Below the pieces are notes generated by a model, which saw nothing but the letters and a program-made list of their open reading frames with translations, did not search any database and was not told the origin of the DNA. A program made the position numbers and the translations under genes. Shown in pieces: positions 35,992-44,836 of a stretch of DNA of 64,000 nucleotides. This DNA is from CAIYPG01 sp903864555 (GTDB taxonomy: Bacteria > Pseudomonadota > Gammaproteobacteria > Burkholderiales > SG8-39): NCBI GenBank assembly GCA_947474715.1, contig CANJJT010000006.1, positions 41,430-105,429 of the forward strand, written 5' to 3'. Numbering within the stretch: position 1 is the first letter of the stretch; every line of letters starts with the position of its first letter.

Positions 35992-36960
35992 TCAGCTCCG
36001 TATTGCTTCCATTTGCAGCTTGCCCAGCCAGGCCATGACCTTGCTTTCCAGGGCGGCATCGAAGCACTCGAAGGATTGCACTGGTCCCGGCCAGGTGCGC
36101 AGCCAGGTGAGCTGGCGCTTGGCCAGTTGGCGGGTGGCAAAGATGCCGCGATCGCGCAGCGTCGGCAGATCGATCGTCCCTTCCAGATGATCCCAGGCCT
36201 GGCGGTAGCCCACCGAGCGCATCGAGGGCAGTCCGGGGTGCAGCGGGTATTTGAGGCGCAGTGCGCGCAACTCATCGACCAGGCCGGCCTTGAGCATGGA
36301 CTCGAAGCGGTGCTCGATCTGCCCATGCAAGACCTTGCGGTCCTGGGGAACCAGTGCGATCTCGATCAGCCGGAAGGGCAGTGCTTGCCTTGATTGCTGC
36401 GCAAACAGCTGCGAGGGTGGTTTGCCGGTCAGCCGGTAGAGCTCCAGTGCGCGTTGGATGCGCTGCGCATCGCCGGGTTGCAAACGGGAAGCCGTGACCG
36501 GATCCACGGCCTGCAGTTCCTGATGCAGCACCGGCCACCCCTTGTGCGCGGCTTCGGCGTCGATCTGTGCACGCAGAACGGCATCGGCTTCGGGCAGGTC
36601 GGCCAGTCCTTCGCGCAGTGCCTTGAAGTAAAGCATGGTGCCACCGGCGAGGATGGGCAGCCTGTCGCGCGCCTGTATCGCCTGTATGGCCGTCACCGCG
36701 TCGCTACGAAAGCGAGCCGCCGAATAGGCTTCGGCTGGCGTGATGAGGTCGACAAGGTGGTGTGGCACGGCAAGGCGTTCGGTGGCTGCCGGTTTCGCCG
36801 TGCCGACATCCATGTCCTGGTAGACCTGGACGGAATCGACACTGATGATCTCGCCGCCAAGGCGGCAGGCCAGCGACATGGCCAGTGCGCTCTTGCCGCT
36901 GGCCGTGGGCCCCATGATGGCCAGCACTGGCGGCAGGTGGTGCTCCCCTGGGGTGTTCAA
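35992..36960 (-). CDS. miaA: tRNA dimethylallyltransferase MiaA
   Basis: MiaA transfers dimethylallyl to A37 of UNN-reading tRNAs. The 322-residue protein has P-loop GPTASGKSALA, the DSVQVYQDMDVGTAKP tRNA/substrate motif and SVGYRQAWDHLEG. TTG 36960 gives a normal-length enzyme; a longer in-frame start would run into mutL. It follows mutL by 65 bases, the common mutL-miaA pair. Confidence 0.95.
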   Translation of the reverse strand: MNTPGEHHLPPVLAIMGPTASGKSALAMSLACRLGGEIISVDSVQVYQDMDVGTAKPAATERLAVPHHLVDLITPAEAYSAARFRSDAVTAIQAIQARDRLPILAGGTMLYFKALREGLADLPEADAVLRAQIDAEAAHKGWPVLHQELQAVDPVTASRLQPGDAQRIQRALELYRLTGKPPSQLFAQQSRQALPFRLIEIALVPQDRKVLHGQIEHRFESMLKAGLVDELRALRLKYPLHPGLPSMRSVGYRQAWDHLEGTIDLPTLRDRGIFATRQLAKRQLTWLRTWPGPVQSFECFDAALESKVMAWLGKLQMEAIRS

Positions 36961-37025
36961 TCGTTCGGTTCCTGGTGACTGGGCACGGGATCGCGGGAAC
37001 GCAGCGGCTGGGCGGTGGCAGCCGC

Positions 37026-38846
37026 TCAGCGTCCGCGCATGAACAGCCGGTCCAGGTCTCCCATCGACATCTGGTACCAGGTCGGACGTCCGTGGTTGCA
37101 CTGGCCGGAGCGCTCGGTCTCTTCCATTTCGCGCAGCAGCGCATTCATTTCGTGCGCGGTGAGCGGTCGGTTGGCCCGCACGGCGCCGTGGCAGGCCATG
37201 GTCGAGAGCAATTCGTTCTGGCGCTCCGATACCACGCGGCTGGCGCCGAACTCGCGAATGTCCCCGAGGATGCCGCGCGCCAGTGCCGGGAGGTCGCCAT
37301 GGGCGAGCATGGCGGGTACCGTACGCACCGCCAGCGCAGTCGGCGAGAGCGGGGCGATGTCGAAGCCCAGTGCCAGCAGGGTGTCGGCATGCTCTTCGGC
37401 CGTGGCCACGTCGAGCTTGTCGGCGTTGAAACTGGCTGGCACCAGCAGTTTCTGGGTCTGCATGGTGCTGTCATCAAGGGCGGTTTTCAATTGCTCGTAC
37501 AGGATGCGCTCATGGGCGGCATGCATGTCGACCAGCACCAGGCCTTGCGCGTTCTGGGCGAGGATGTAGATGCCATGCAACTGCGCCAGGGCGTAGCCAA
37601 GCGGATGTTCTACCTGGGCGTCGCCCGGCGGGTTCGCCTGCGTCAGCACTGCTGCAGCCCGTGGCGCCGCTTGCGGCCAGGCGGTCCCCGGACGGGCCGC
37701 GGCGACGAAGGCGTTGTACTCCCCCCGGGGCTGGGCAATGCCGAGGGTGGTCTGGAAGGCGGGCATGTGCGAAGGCAAGGGTGTCGGTGCGGCCACCGCC
37801 TGCAGGTTGCCGGACTCGGCGAGTGCGGCGTGTGCCGCCGGCGTTTGCGAGGCGCTGCCCGACAATGCCTTGGCAACGGCATGGTAGACAAACTGGTGGA
37901 TGGCCCGCGAGTCGCGAAAGCGCACTTCGATCTTCGATGGATGGACGTTAACGTCGACCGCTCGGGGATCGATGTCGAGGAACAGCACGTAGGCCGGATG
38001 GCGGTCGCCATGCATCAGGTCGCGATAGGCTTCGCGCAAGGCATGCGTGAGCACCTTGTCGCGCACATAGCGGCCGTTAACAAAGACATACTGCAGGTCG
38101 CGGCTGGAGCGGGAGAAACCCGGCGCGCCGGCGTATCCGGACAGGCGCAGGGCAATTTCACCACCGCTGCTTTCATCGACCGGTCGCATGCCCGCGGCGA
38201 AATCCTCTCCCAGCACACCGGCGATGCGACGGCGCAGATCCGCCCGCGGCAGGTGCAGTGATACGCGGTTGTTGTGCTTGAGGCTGAAGGCGGCATCCGG
38301 TCGCGACAGCGCTGCCCGCTTCACCATTTCCTCGCAGTGGGCGAATTCGGTGGCTTCGCTTTTCAGGAACTTGCGGCGTGCCGGCGTGTTGAAGTAGATG
38401 TCCGCGACTTCTATGGTGGTGCCAGGGGCGTGCGCGGCCGGTTCCACCGGCGTGGTGCTGCCGCCCTCGCTGGCGATACGCGAAGCATGCACTGCCTGGG
38501 CCTGACGCGAGATCAGACTCACCCGGGCCACAGAGGCAATGGAAGCCAGCGCCTCGCCGCGAAAACCCAGGGACCGCACCGACTCCAGGTCTTCCAGCGT
38601 GGAAATCTTGCTGGTGGCATGGCGCATGAGCGCCAGTGGCAGTTCATCCGATTCGATGCCGCCGCCGTCGTCGTTGATGCGGATACGCTTGATGCCCCCC
38701 AGGTCGAGGCTGACTTCCACGGCATGTGCGCCTGCATCCAGGGCATTCTCCAGCAGTTCCTTGACCACGGATGCCGGACGTTCCACCACCTCGCCTGCGG
38801 CGATCTGGCTGATCAGGGTGTCGGAAAGCGGCCGAATGGCGGGCAT
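37026..38846 (-). CDS. mutL: DNA mismatch repair protein MutL
   Basis: MutL links mismatch recognition by MutS to strand removal. The GHKL ATPase (AAGEVVERPASVVKELLENA) is followed by a linker rich in Ala, Pro and Gln, then the C-terminal domain. That domain contains DMHAAHERILYE, close to the endonuclease motif DQHA(X)2E(X)4E of nuclease-active MutL, and a C-terminal GQCNHGRPT. ATG 38846 (MPAIRPLSDTLISQIAAGE) aligns with E. coli; an in-frame TTG at 38873 adds nine residues. A nine-G run lies just upstream. Confidence 0.95.
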   Translation of the reverse strand: MPAIRPLSDTLISQIAAGEVVERPASVVKELLENALDAGAHAVEVSLDLGGIKRIRINDDGGGIESDELPLALMRHATSKISTLEDLESVRSLGFRGEALASIASVARVSLISRQAQAVHASRIASEGGSTTPVEPAAHAPGTTIEVADIYFNTPARRKFLKSEATEFAHCEEMVKRAALSRPDAAFSLKHNNRVSLHLPRADLRRRIAGVLGEDFAAGMRPVDESSGGEIALRLSGYAGAPGFSRSSRDLQYVFVNGRYVRDKVLTHALREAYRDLMHGDRHPAYVLFLDIDPRAVDVNVHPSKIEVRFRDSRAIHQFVYHAVAKALSGSASQTPAAHAALAESGNLQAVAAPTPLPSHMPAFQTTLGIAQPRGEYNAFVAAARPGTAWPQAAPRAAAVLTQANPPGDAQVEHPLGYALAQLHGIYILAQNAQGLVLVDMHAAHERILYEQLKTALDDSTMQTQKLLVPASFNADKLDVATAEEHADTLLALGFDIAPLSPTALAVRTVPAMLAHGDLPALARGILGDIREFGASRVVSERQNELLSTMACHGAVRANRPLTAHEMNALLREMEETERSGQCNHGRPTWYQMSMGDLDRLFMRGR

Positions 38847-38873
38847 CTGGGGTTGTCGCAGGAAGGTGTTCAA

Positions 38874-38882
38874 GGGGGGGGG
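38874..38882. repeat. Nine-G homopolymer upstream of mutL
   Basis: A G9 tract (C9 on the mutL strand) abuts the alternative TTG start of mutL in the mutL-dedA divergent gap. Confidence 0.9.
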
Positions 38883-38951
38883 CTGGAGCGATTATACGGG
38901 GGGTGTGCGTCGGTCACGGCAAGGCTGAATTGCGCAGGTAGAATCGCGCCC

Positions 38952-39593
38952 ATGGAAATACTTCTTCAGTTCTGGGATCTCATCATCCACCTGGATCGCC
39001 ACCTTGCTGCATTGTTGCAGCAGTACGGGATCTGGATCTATGCGCTGCTGTTTGCCATCGTGTTCTGCGAGACCGGGTTGGTGGTGACGCCTTTCCTGCC
39101 GGGGGATTCGCTGTTGTTCGTGGCCGGCGCCCTGTGGGCAGTCAGCGGCATGGAGGCCCACTGGCTGGCCATCACCCTCATCACGGCGGCGCTGTGCGGG
39201 GACAACGTCAACTATGCTGTCGGACATACGCTGGGGCCGAAGGTCTTCCGCTGGGAAAATTCGCGGCTGTTCAACCGCGGCGCACTGGATGCGGCGCATG
39301 CTTTTTACCTCAAGCATGGCGGCAAGACCATCATCATTGCCCGCTTCATTCCGCTGGTGCGCACCTTTGTGCCGTTTGTTGCGGGCATAGGTCGGATGCC
39401 TTATCCGCGATTCCTCGGGTTCAGCATCGCTGGTGCCCTGATCTGGGTGCTCTCGCTTGTGTATGCCGGTTATTTTTTCGGCAATCTGCCTATTGTGCGA
39501 AACAATCTGACGATCGTCATTTTCGGTATCATCGGTCTTTCGGTCATGCCTCTGGTTGTGCAGTATGTCCGCACGCGCAACGCGCGTGCCTGA
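38952..39593 (+). CDS. DedA-family membrane protein
   Basis: A 213-residue inner-membrane protein of the DedA/VTT family. Helices and the conserved FCETGLVVTPFLPGDSLLFV, the GDNVNYAVGHTLG region and RFIPLVRTFVPFVAGIG are present. DedA proteins act in undecaprenyl-phosphate or phospholipid translocation and membrane-potential homeostasis. ATG 38952 follows a TAGAATC element at 38939-38945; a longer open frame overlaps mutL antisense and is rejected. Confidence 0.93.
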   Translation: MEILLQFWDLIIHLDRHLAALLQQYGIWIYALLFAIVFCETGLVVTPFLPGDSLLFVAGALWAVSGMEAHWLAITLITAALCGDNVNYAVGHTLGPKVFRWENSRLFNRGALDAAHAFYLKHGGKTIIIARFIPLVRTFVPFVAGIGRMPYPRFLGFSIAGALIWVLSLVYAGYFFGNLPIVRNNLTIVIFGIIGLSVMPLVVQYVRTRNARA

Positions 39594-39677
39594 GCATCAT
39601 GTGAGTACGCCGGTGTCCCGAGCGTGGGAGCGTTCGCCAGACATTCGGACTGAGCATTGGACTGACAGAGGCAAGCG

Positions 39678-40439
39678 ATGATTGTGCAATCCCTGTATCG
39701 CGGCTTCATCAGCCTGTTGCATCCGCGCATGCTGGCCCTCATGGTGCTGCCACTGCTGGCTGCCGGCCTGGTCTGGCTGGTGGCCGTTGTTTCGTTCTGG
39801 GGCGCAGCAGTGGCCTGGATCGACGCGCAGTTGCTGCAACTGGACACCCTGCAATGGTTGCTGCAGTGGTGGCCGCTGTCCGTGGTGGCCACCCATGCCG
39901 CTGCAGCCCTGTTGCTGCTGGCGCTGGTGCCGGTGGTTCTGGTTCTGGCCACCCTACTGACCGGCATTTTCGCCATGCCCCTGATGGTCAACTTTGTGGC
40001 GGCGCGTTCGCATGTGCAGTTGCAGAAGCGCGAAGGTGGCAGCTTTGCCGGCGGTGTGTGGAACAGCCTGGCTGGCTGCCTGAGGTTGCTGCTGCTGGGG
40101 GTGCTGACGCTGCCCTTGTGGTTGCTGCCGCCGCTGTGGCCGCTATTGTCGGTGGGTCTGCTTGGATATCTCAACCAGCGCGTCTATCCCTATGATGCGC
40201 TGGCTGCGCACGCCGATGCCGCAGAGTTGTCGCAATTCATGCGCACCGAACGCTGGCCGTTGTTCTGGCTGGGCGTGACGGTGGCCCTGGCCTCGCACGT
40301 GCCCCTGCTTGGTTTCTTTGCGCCAGTCTATGGTGGGCTGGCCTATGTCCACTACTGCCTTGCGCGTCTGGCCGAGCAGCGCAATGCGCCCCTGGCAGGC
40401 TCCTGTTCGAGGGTTCTGGAAGGCGGAGGCAAAGCATGA
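39678..40439 (+). CDS. EI24-domain membrane protein
   Basis: A 253-residue protein with about five or six membrane segments and the EI24/CysZ-like pattern (SLYRGFISLLHPRMLALMVL, FAMPLMVNFVAARSH, LNQRVYPYDALAAHA). CysZ relatives transport sulfate, but the function here is unknown. Its last four bases overlap the next start (ATGA), so translation is coupled. Confidence 0.82.
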   Translation: MIVQSLYRGFISLLHPRMLALMVLPLLAAGLVWLVAVVSFWGAAVAWIDAQLLQLDTLQWLLQWWPLSVVATHAAAALLLLALVPVVLVLATLLTGIFAMPLMVNFVAARSHVQLQKREGGSFAGGVWNSLAGCLRLLLLGVLTLPLWLLPPLWPLLSVGLLGYLNQRVYPYDALAAHADAAELSQFMRTERWPLFWLGVTVALASHVPLLGFFAPVYGGLAYVHYCLARLAEQRNAPLAGSCSRVLEGGGKA

Positions 40440-41188
40440 AGATGTTGGGCGCACTGATCATTGGCGACGAGATCACCCGGGGACGGCGGCAGGACAAGCA
40501 CTTCGGCAAGCTGATCGAAATTCTCCGCGCACGGGGCATGCGCCTGGACTGGGCGCAGTATCTGGGGGATGACCCATCGCTGATCACGGCCACGCTCAGG
40601 CGCACGCTGGCCTCGCCGGACATCGTTTTCAGCTTCGGCGGTATCGGCTCGACGCCGGACGATCACACCCGGCAATGCGCAGCGGATGCGATCGGCGTAA
40701 AACTGAAACTGCTTCCTGATGCCGAGGCGGAAATCCGGGCGCGCTTCGGCGACGAGATCACCCCCCAGCGCCTCAGGATGGGCGAGTTCCCCGAGGGCAG
40801 CCGCATCATCCCGAATCCCTATAACCGCATTCCGGGTTTTTCCTTTGGTGACCATCATTTCGTGCCCGGATTTCCAGTCATGGCCTGGCCCATGGTCGAG
40901 TGGGTGCTGGACCACCAGTATGCAGGCCTCTTTCACGCAGTTCCCGAAGCCGATGCCTCGGGAGTGGTGCACGGGCTTACGGAAAGCCAGATCACCCCGC
41001 TGATGCTCGAAGTGCAGAGGCGCTTTCCCGGTGTGAAGAACTTCAGTCTGCCTACCGTGGGCAAGGATGGGGCCCGTGGGCATATCGAACTCGGTGTGCG
41101 CGGGGAACCGGCGCAGGTCCAGCCTGCGCTGGAAGTGCTGCAAGATGGGGTGCTGGCGCTGGGTGGCCAGTGGCAGGCGAGGGGCTGA
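40436..41188 (+). CDS. CinA-like molybdopterin-binding (MoCF) domain protein
   Basis: A 250-residue stand-alone MoCF_biosynth domain like the N-terminal half of CinA. The start IIGDEITRGRRQDKH, SFGGIGSTPDDHTRQ and the FVPGFPVMAWPM segment are typical. Full CinA has a C-terminal deamidase, absent here. The exact activity is unknown; relatives include pyrophosphatases of the ADP-ribose/FAD type. Confidence 0.85.
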   Translation: MKMLGALIIGDEITRGRRQDKHFGKLIEILRARGMRLDWAQYLGDDPSLITATLRRTLASPDIVFSFGGIGSTPDDHTRQCAADAIGVKLKLLPDAEAEIRARFGDEITPQRLRMGEFPEGSRIIPNPYNRIPGFSFGDHHFVPGFPVMAWPMVEWVLDHQYAGLFHAVPEADASGVVHGLTESQITPLMLEVQRRFPGVKNFSLPTVGKDGARGHIELGVRGEPAQVQPALEVLQDGVLALGGQWQARG

Positions 41189-41217
41189 AATCAACTGCCG
41201 TGGCAGGTGACCAGAAA

Positions 41218-41247
41218 GAAAAAAGCCCCGGCATTGCTGCCGGGGCT
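41218..41247 (-). terminator. Terminator of the phasin gene
   Basis: A perfect ten-pair stem AGCCCCGGCA/TGCCGGGGCT with loop TTGC. On the leftward strand it is followed by TTTTTTCTTTC, so it fits the phasin transcript. Confidence 0.85.
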
Positions 41248-41344
41248 GAAAAACGTCCGCGGAAGGAGGAGGAGGACCGCAGACGCTGTAGCACGGTAAG
41301 CCATTTGGCTGTCGAAAATCGGCTGCTGTGCAATCCATTTTCGG

Positions 41345-41383
41345 CAGCCCCGTGGGGCTGTCTTGCGGGGACATGCCCCGCAA
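41345..41383 (-). other. Two hairpins in the phasin 3' untranslated region
   Basis: CAGCCCC/GGGGCTG (41345-41360) and TTGCGGGG/CCCCGCAA (41363-41383, loop of five) lie between the phasin stop and its terminator. Both are near-perfect. They could stabilise the mRNA or form a 3'-derived small RNA; this is inference. Confidence 0.55.
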
Positions 41384-41389
41384 CTGGTA

Positions 41390-41926
41390 TCAGGCTGCTT
41401 TTTTCTTCGCTTCCTTGGGGACTGACGTGACGGCAGCGAAGTTCGCTTCGGCCATGTCGGTTGCCTGCTTCGCTACTTTGGACATGCTGTCGTAGGCAGA
41501 GTTCGCTGCGGCGAGGGCCGATTTTACGGCAGCCACGGCAACATCGGAACCGGCCGGGGCGCCCTTGGTCACCTTGTCGAGCATTCCGACGACGGATTTG
41601 TTCAGTTCGCCAGCCTGGCCTTCGACCAGTTTGGTCAGATCGCCTTGCGACCGAGTCGCGACGTCATAGACATTGCGGGACAGGGCAATCGCCTTTTCCA
41701 GGGCCGGCTGGGCGGCTGCACTGTTGAGATTGATCACTTCCTGAACGTCCTTGGCATTGATCAGCGCGCGGGTGTGGGCAACGCTGTCTTCGAAAGCCGA
41801 CTTGGTGGCGTTGAACGCGAGGGCGGACAGCTTTTCGAAAGCGGCAAACTGGGTATGCGCCAGGCCCAACAGCGCCTCTACACCCGCCTTGTTTGTAGCA
41901 AGCACTTGATCCGGTGTTACGTACAT
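41390..41926 (-). CDS. Phasin-family protein (PHA granule associated)
   Basis: A 178-residue helical protein of the phasin 2 family. It has the N-terminal LGLAHTQFAAFEKLSALAFN helix, a central Ala-rich coil and a Lys/Ala-rich end. Phasins coat polyhydroxyalkanoate granules and limit their size. No PHA synthase gene is in the window. It is a leftward, monocistronic gene with its own terminator. Confidence 0.88.
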   Translation of the reverse strand: MYVTPDQVLATNKAGVEALLGLAHTQFAAFEKLSALAFNATKSAFEDSVAHTRALINAKDVQEVINLNSAAAQPALEKAIALSRNVYDVATRSQGDLTKLVEGQAGELNKSVVGMLDKVTKGAPAGSDVAVAAVKSALAAANSAYDSMSKVAKQATDMAEANFAAVTSVPKEAKKKAA

Positions 41927-42013
41927 GTCTGGCTCCTAGATAGTGAGAAAGCTAGTCAGGGTCCTGCCGGTCTGCACTGAGGACGCTGTCTTTCTTACGT
42001 CCACTTTCTTATA

Positions 42014-42024
42014 TTGCGATGCAA
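42014..42024. promoter_or_regulatory. Candidate PhaR-type operator upstream of the phasin gene
   Basis: TTGCGATGCAA is an inverted repeat (TTGC-N3-GCAA) 88-98 bases upstream of the phasin start. Several more TTGC/GCAA half-sites lie within 60 bases. PhaR repressors of PHA genes bind TGC-rich elements, so this is a reasonable but unproven operator. Confidence 0.35.
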
Positions 42025-42179
42025 CAATTCACATTCTATAGGCAAAAGAAACCTTGTCAAGATTTTTTTGCGGCATTGCAGCATATATTTCCCAAGGGAT
42101 TCATTTTCTTTAGAATCAGTTGGTTAATATCCAATCAAGCTTGGTATACTTTGTGAGTTGGCACTAACAATATCTTTGA

Positions 42180-43082
42180 ATGCATTCCTCAACCGTCCTC
42201 CCTCGCTCGGTTTACTGGCTCATCGCCGCCATTTCCCTGTTCTGGGGGCTCAACTGGCCGGTGATGAAGATCGTGCTGGGCGAAATGCCTCCTCTGAATT
42301 TCCGCGCCTGGTGTCTTGGTGTGGCAGCTATCGTGCTTTTCGCCATGGCACGAATCGGGGGACAAAGGCTTTCCGTGCCGCGTGAACAGTGGCGTGCGCT
42401 GGCGCTCATTGCATTCTTCAATCTTGCGGCCTGGAACATCCTTGCCGTGTTTGCCATCCGCATGATGGATTCGGGCAGGGCGGCCATTCTGGGGTACAGC
42501 ATGCCCTTGTGGGCCATGCTGCTGGGCTTCTGGTGGCTGAAGGAACCGGTGACCCGGCGCAGGCTGGCCGGACTGGCCCTGGGATTTTGCGGTGTGCTGA
42601 TGTTGCTGGGGGGCGAAATCACGGCTGTGGGCCGTGCGCCTCTGGGCGCAGCTCTGATGATCGGCGCGGCGATTGCCTGGGCGGTGGGCATTGTCATGAT
42701 CCGCCGCTGGCCCATCGATCTGCCCCTGCTGGCGTTTTCGGCATGGCAGATGGCGCTATCCTTTCCGCTGCTGCTGCTGGGTGCGCTGATCTTCGAACCG
42801 GAAAGTCCCTCGCCACTGGAGCTCAGCACTTGGCCATTGGCAGGCCTGATCTACAACATCTTCCTGCCATTCATCTTCTGCAACTGGGCCTGGATGCGCA
42901 TTGCCACGACGGCACCGGTTACCGTGTCATCACTCTCCACGCTGCTGGTTCCGGTGATCGGGGTTTTCAGCGGCATGCTGTTGCTGGATGAACGTCCGGC
43001 ATGGAACGATTATGCGGCTCTCGTACTGGTCTGCGCCGCGCTGGCCACGGTATTGTTTCCCGGGCGCAAGTCCCTTAGCTGA
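42180..43082 (+). CDS. EamA/DMT-family membrane exporter
   Basis: A 300-residue protein with ten membrane helices in two EamA repeats (LNWPVMKIVLGEMPPLNFRA and PVIGVFSGMLLLDERPAW). The substrate is unknown. Its last 73 bases overlap gluQ tail to tail. It sits alone with an AT-rich upstream region shared with the phasin. Confidence 0.9.
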   Translation: MHSSTVLPRSVYWLIAAISLFWGLNWPVMKIVLGEMPPLNFRAWCLGVAAIVLFAMARIGGQRLSVPREQWRALALIAFFNLAAWNILAVFAIRMMDSGRAAILGYSMPLWAMLLGFWWLKEPVTRRRLAGLALGFCGVLMLLGGEITAVGRAPLGAALMIGAAIAWAVGIVMIRRWPIDLPLLAFSAWQMALSFPLLLLGALIFEPESPSPLELSTWPLAGLIYNIFLPFIFCNWAWMRIATTAPVTVSSLSTLLVPVIGVFSGMLLLDERPAWNDYAALVLVCAALATVLFPGRKSLS

Positions 43083-44023
43083 GCCCCCGCCGCAGCGGCA
43101 GGGCAGAGTGGCGCCGATTGCTGCAGTACACGTGGCACTTGCGCCATGTTCCACGCCTGCAGCGCCCACGCCAGCAATTCAAGGCCTGTGGCCCCTGCCA
43201 TGTCCCCAGGCGGGGCATGGCCGAGAAACGCCAGGGCAGCATGCAAAGTGGCGACGATGTCTCTGTCCGAGAGGGCCGGCGCCAGGGTCTGCTTCGACAA
43301 CTTCTCTCCCGCAAGGCCGACGGCCACAGGCAGGTGGGCCCAATCCGGAGAGGCCAGTCCGAGTTCGCGCTGCAACAGCATTTGCCGGGCCGTTGATTGC
43401 AGCAGGTCGGCGCCGCGCACCACGTGGGTGATGCCCTGCGCGGCATCATCGACGACCACGGCCAGCTGATAGGCGTAAGGCCCGTCGGCGCGCTTGATGA
43501 CAAAGTCACCGACCTCACGGGCCAGAAGCTGCATCTGTGCACCCTGAACCCGGTCGGTAAAGCCGATGTGTGCCTCGCCAGCGCGCATGCGCCAGGCGCG
43601 CGGTTGTCTGCCTGCCGTCAGCTCATTACGGCAGGTTCCCGGATAGACGACTTCCTGTCCCGGGGCGGACGGAATCAGCGCTGAGTCGGCGATCTCGCGA
43701 CGCGTGCAGGCGCAGGGGAATACCCGGCCATTCCTGGTCAGTTGTTCCAGGGCATCGGCGTAAAGGTCGCTGCGCATACTCTGGTACATCACGCAGCCGT
43801 CCCAATGCAGTCCGTAACGGTCAAGTGCGCGCAGGATCGCCGAGTCGGCACCCGGGATAGTGCGCGGACCGTCGACATCTTCCATGCGCACCAGCCACTG
43901 GCCTTGCCGGCTGCGCGCGTCCAGCCAGCTGCCCAGGGCCGCGATCAGCGAGCCGAAGTGCAGGGGGCCGGTGGGAGAGGGTGCGAACCGGCCGCGATAG
44001 CTGGCCCTGAGTGAGGATTCCAT
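43010..44023 (-). CDS. gluQ: Glutamyl-Q tRNA(Asp) synthetase
   Basis: GluQ attaches glutamate to the queuosine of tRNA(Asp). It looks like a shortened glutamyl-tRNA synthetase catalytic domain. HIGH-type FAPSPTGPLHFGSLIAA, a zinc site (CACTRREI and TCRN) and the KLSKQ motif are present. The C-terminal tail of about 25 residues overlaps the DMT gene and is low in conservation. 337 residues is slightly longer than usual. Confidence 0.93.
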   Translation of the reverse strand: MESSLRASYRGRFAPSPTGPLHFGSLIAALGSWLDARSRQGQWLVRMEDVDGPRTIPGADSAILRALDRYGLHWDGCVMYQSMRSDLYADALEQLTRNGRVFPCACTRREIADSALIPSAPGQEVVYPGTCRNELTAGRQPRAWRMRAGEAHIGFTDRVQGAQMQLLAREVGDFVIKRADGPYAYQLAVVVDDAAQGITHVVRGADLLQSTARQMLLQRELGLASPDWAHLPVAVGLAGEKLSKQTLAPALSDRDIVATLHAALAFLGHAPPGDMAGATGLELLAWALQAWNMAQVPRVLQQSAPLCPAAAAGAQLRDLRPGNNTVASAAQTSTRAA

Positions 44024-44267
44024 GAATGGCAGGGTGAGAGTGACTTTCCGGCAAAGGGGCTTGAACCGGTCACATCTATTCTGCCAGATGCCGGCCGGGG
44101 GCTTCGCAGCGATTGACTGGTCTGGTCAATGGCGGTAACTATTTCCACCTGTCCATGGCTTGAGTCGCTGACCGAGGCACATGTACGCCTGTCGCGGGAA
44201 ATCCTGGCTGCACGAGCGCCTTGCTGCCTGCCCGCATATATACTCACTGAAACTTCAAGGAGTGAAG
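44024..44267. other. Divergent region gluQ-thioredoxin
   Basis: 244 bases between divergent starts. The thioredoxin ribosome site AAGGAGTGAAG is at its right end. I saw no clear promoter boxes, small gene or tRNA. Confidence 0.35.
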
Positions 44268-44645
44268 ATGGCGACCATAGAATTGACCATGGAAAATTTC
44301 GAGGAAGTCGTCACCGGGAATGACGTGGTGATCGTGGACTTCTGGGCATCCTGGTGCGGGCCGTGCCGTGCCTTTGCGCCGACCTATGAGGCGGCCTCTG
44401 AGCTCCATCCGGATGTGGTGTTTGCGAAGGTCAACACCGAAGAGCAGCAGGAGCTTGCCGGTGCTTTCAACATCCGTTCCATTCCCACGCTCATGGTCTT
44501 TCGGGAGAAGGTCATACTTTATTCGGAGGCGGGCGCCCTGCCGGCCCCGGCGCTGGAGGATGTCATCACCCAGACGCTGCAGATGGACATGGCCGTGGTC
44601 CATCAGGAAATTGCCCAGCAGCGGGATGGAGAAGCTGCAACCTGA
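44268..44645 (+). CDS. Thioredoxin-family protein
   Basis: A 125-residue soluble thioredoxin fold. The active site WCGPC and the cis-Pro IPTLMVF are intact. It is longer than TrxA (108) by a C-terminal helical tail (MAVVHQEIAQQRDG). There is no signal peptide. It stands just upstream of dps, in a small stress-related group. ATG 44268 has AAGGAGTG upstream; an upstream in-frame ATG (44181) is poorer. Confidence 0.9.
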   Translation: MATIELTMENFEEVVTGNDVVIVDFWASWCGPCRAFAPTYEAASELHPDVVFAKVNTEEQQELAGAFNIRSIPTLMVFREKVILYSEAGALPAPALEDVITQTLQMDMAVVHQEIAQQRDGEAAT

Positions 44646-44836
44646 TGGCTGATTCCGGGCTCCTGGACTGGCTTCCGGACCGGATGCCGTCTACGGGCCG
44701 GATAACCGGGCAGCGGTCCTCCGGTTTCCCGCACGGCGCCTCCTGGCTGATGGGGCCGTGCCAGCCTGGATGGTGAATCGCGGTACCCTGCTGATATCAT
44801 CTTCGCATCCCACCCAAGCAAGTAACGGAGGACGGC

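Noticed and set aside
38274..38951. Long N-terminal extension of the DedA protein
   Set aside because: It is antisense to the start of mutL; the DedA start at 38952 agrees with relatives.
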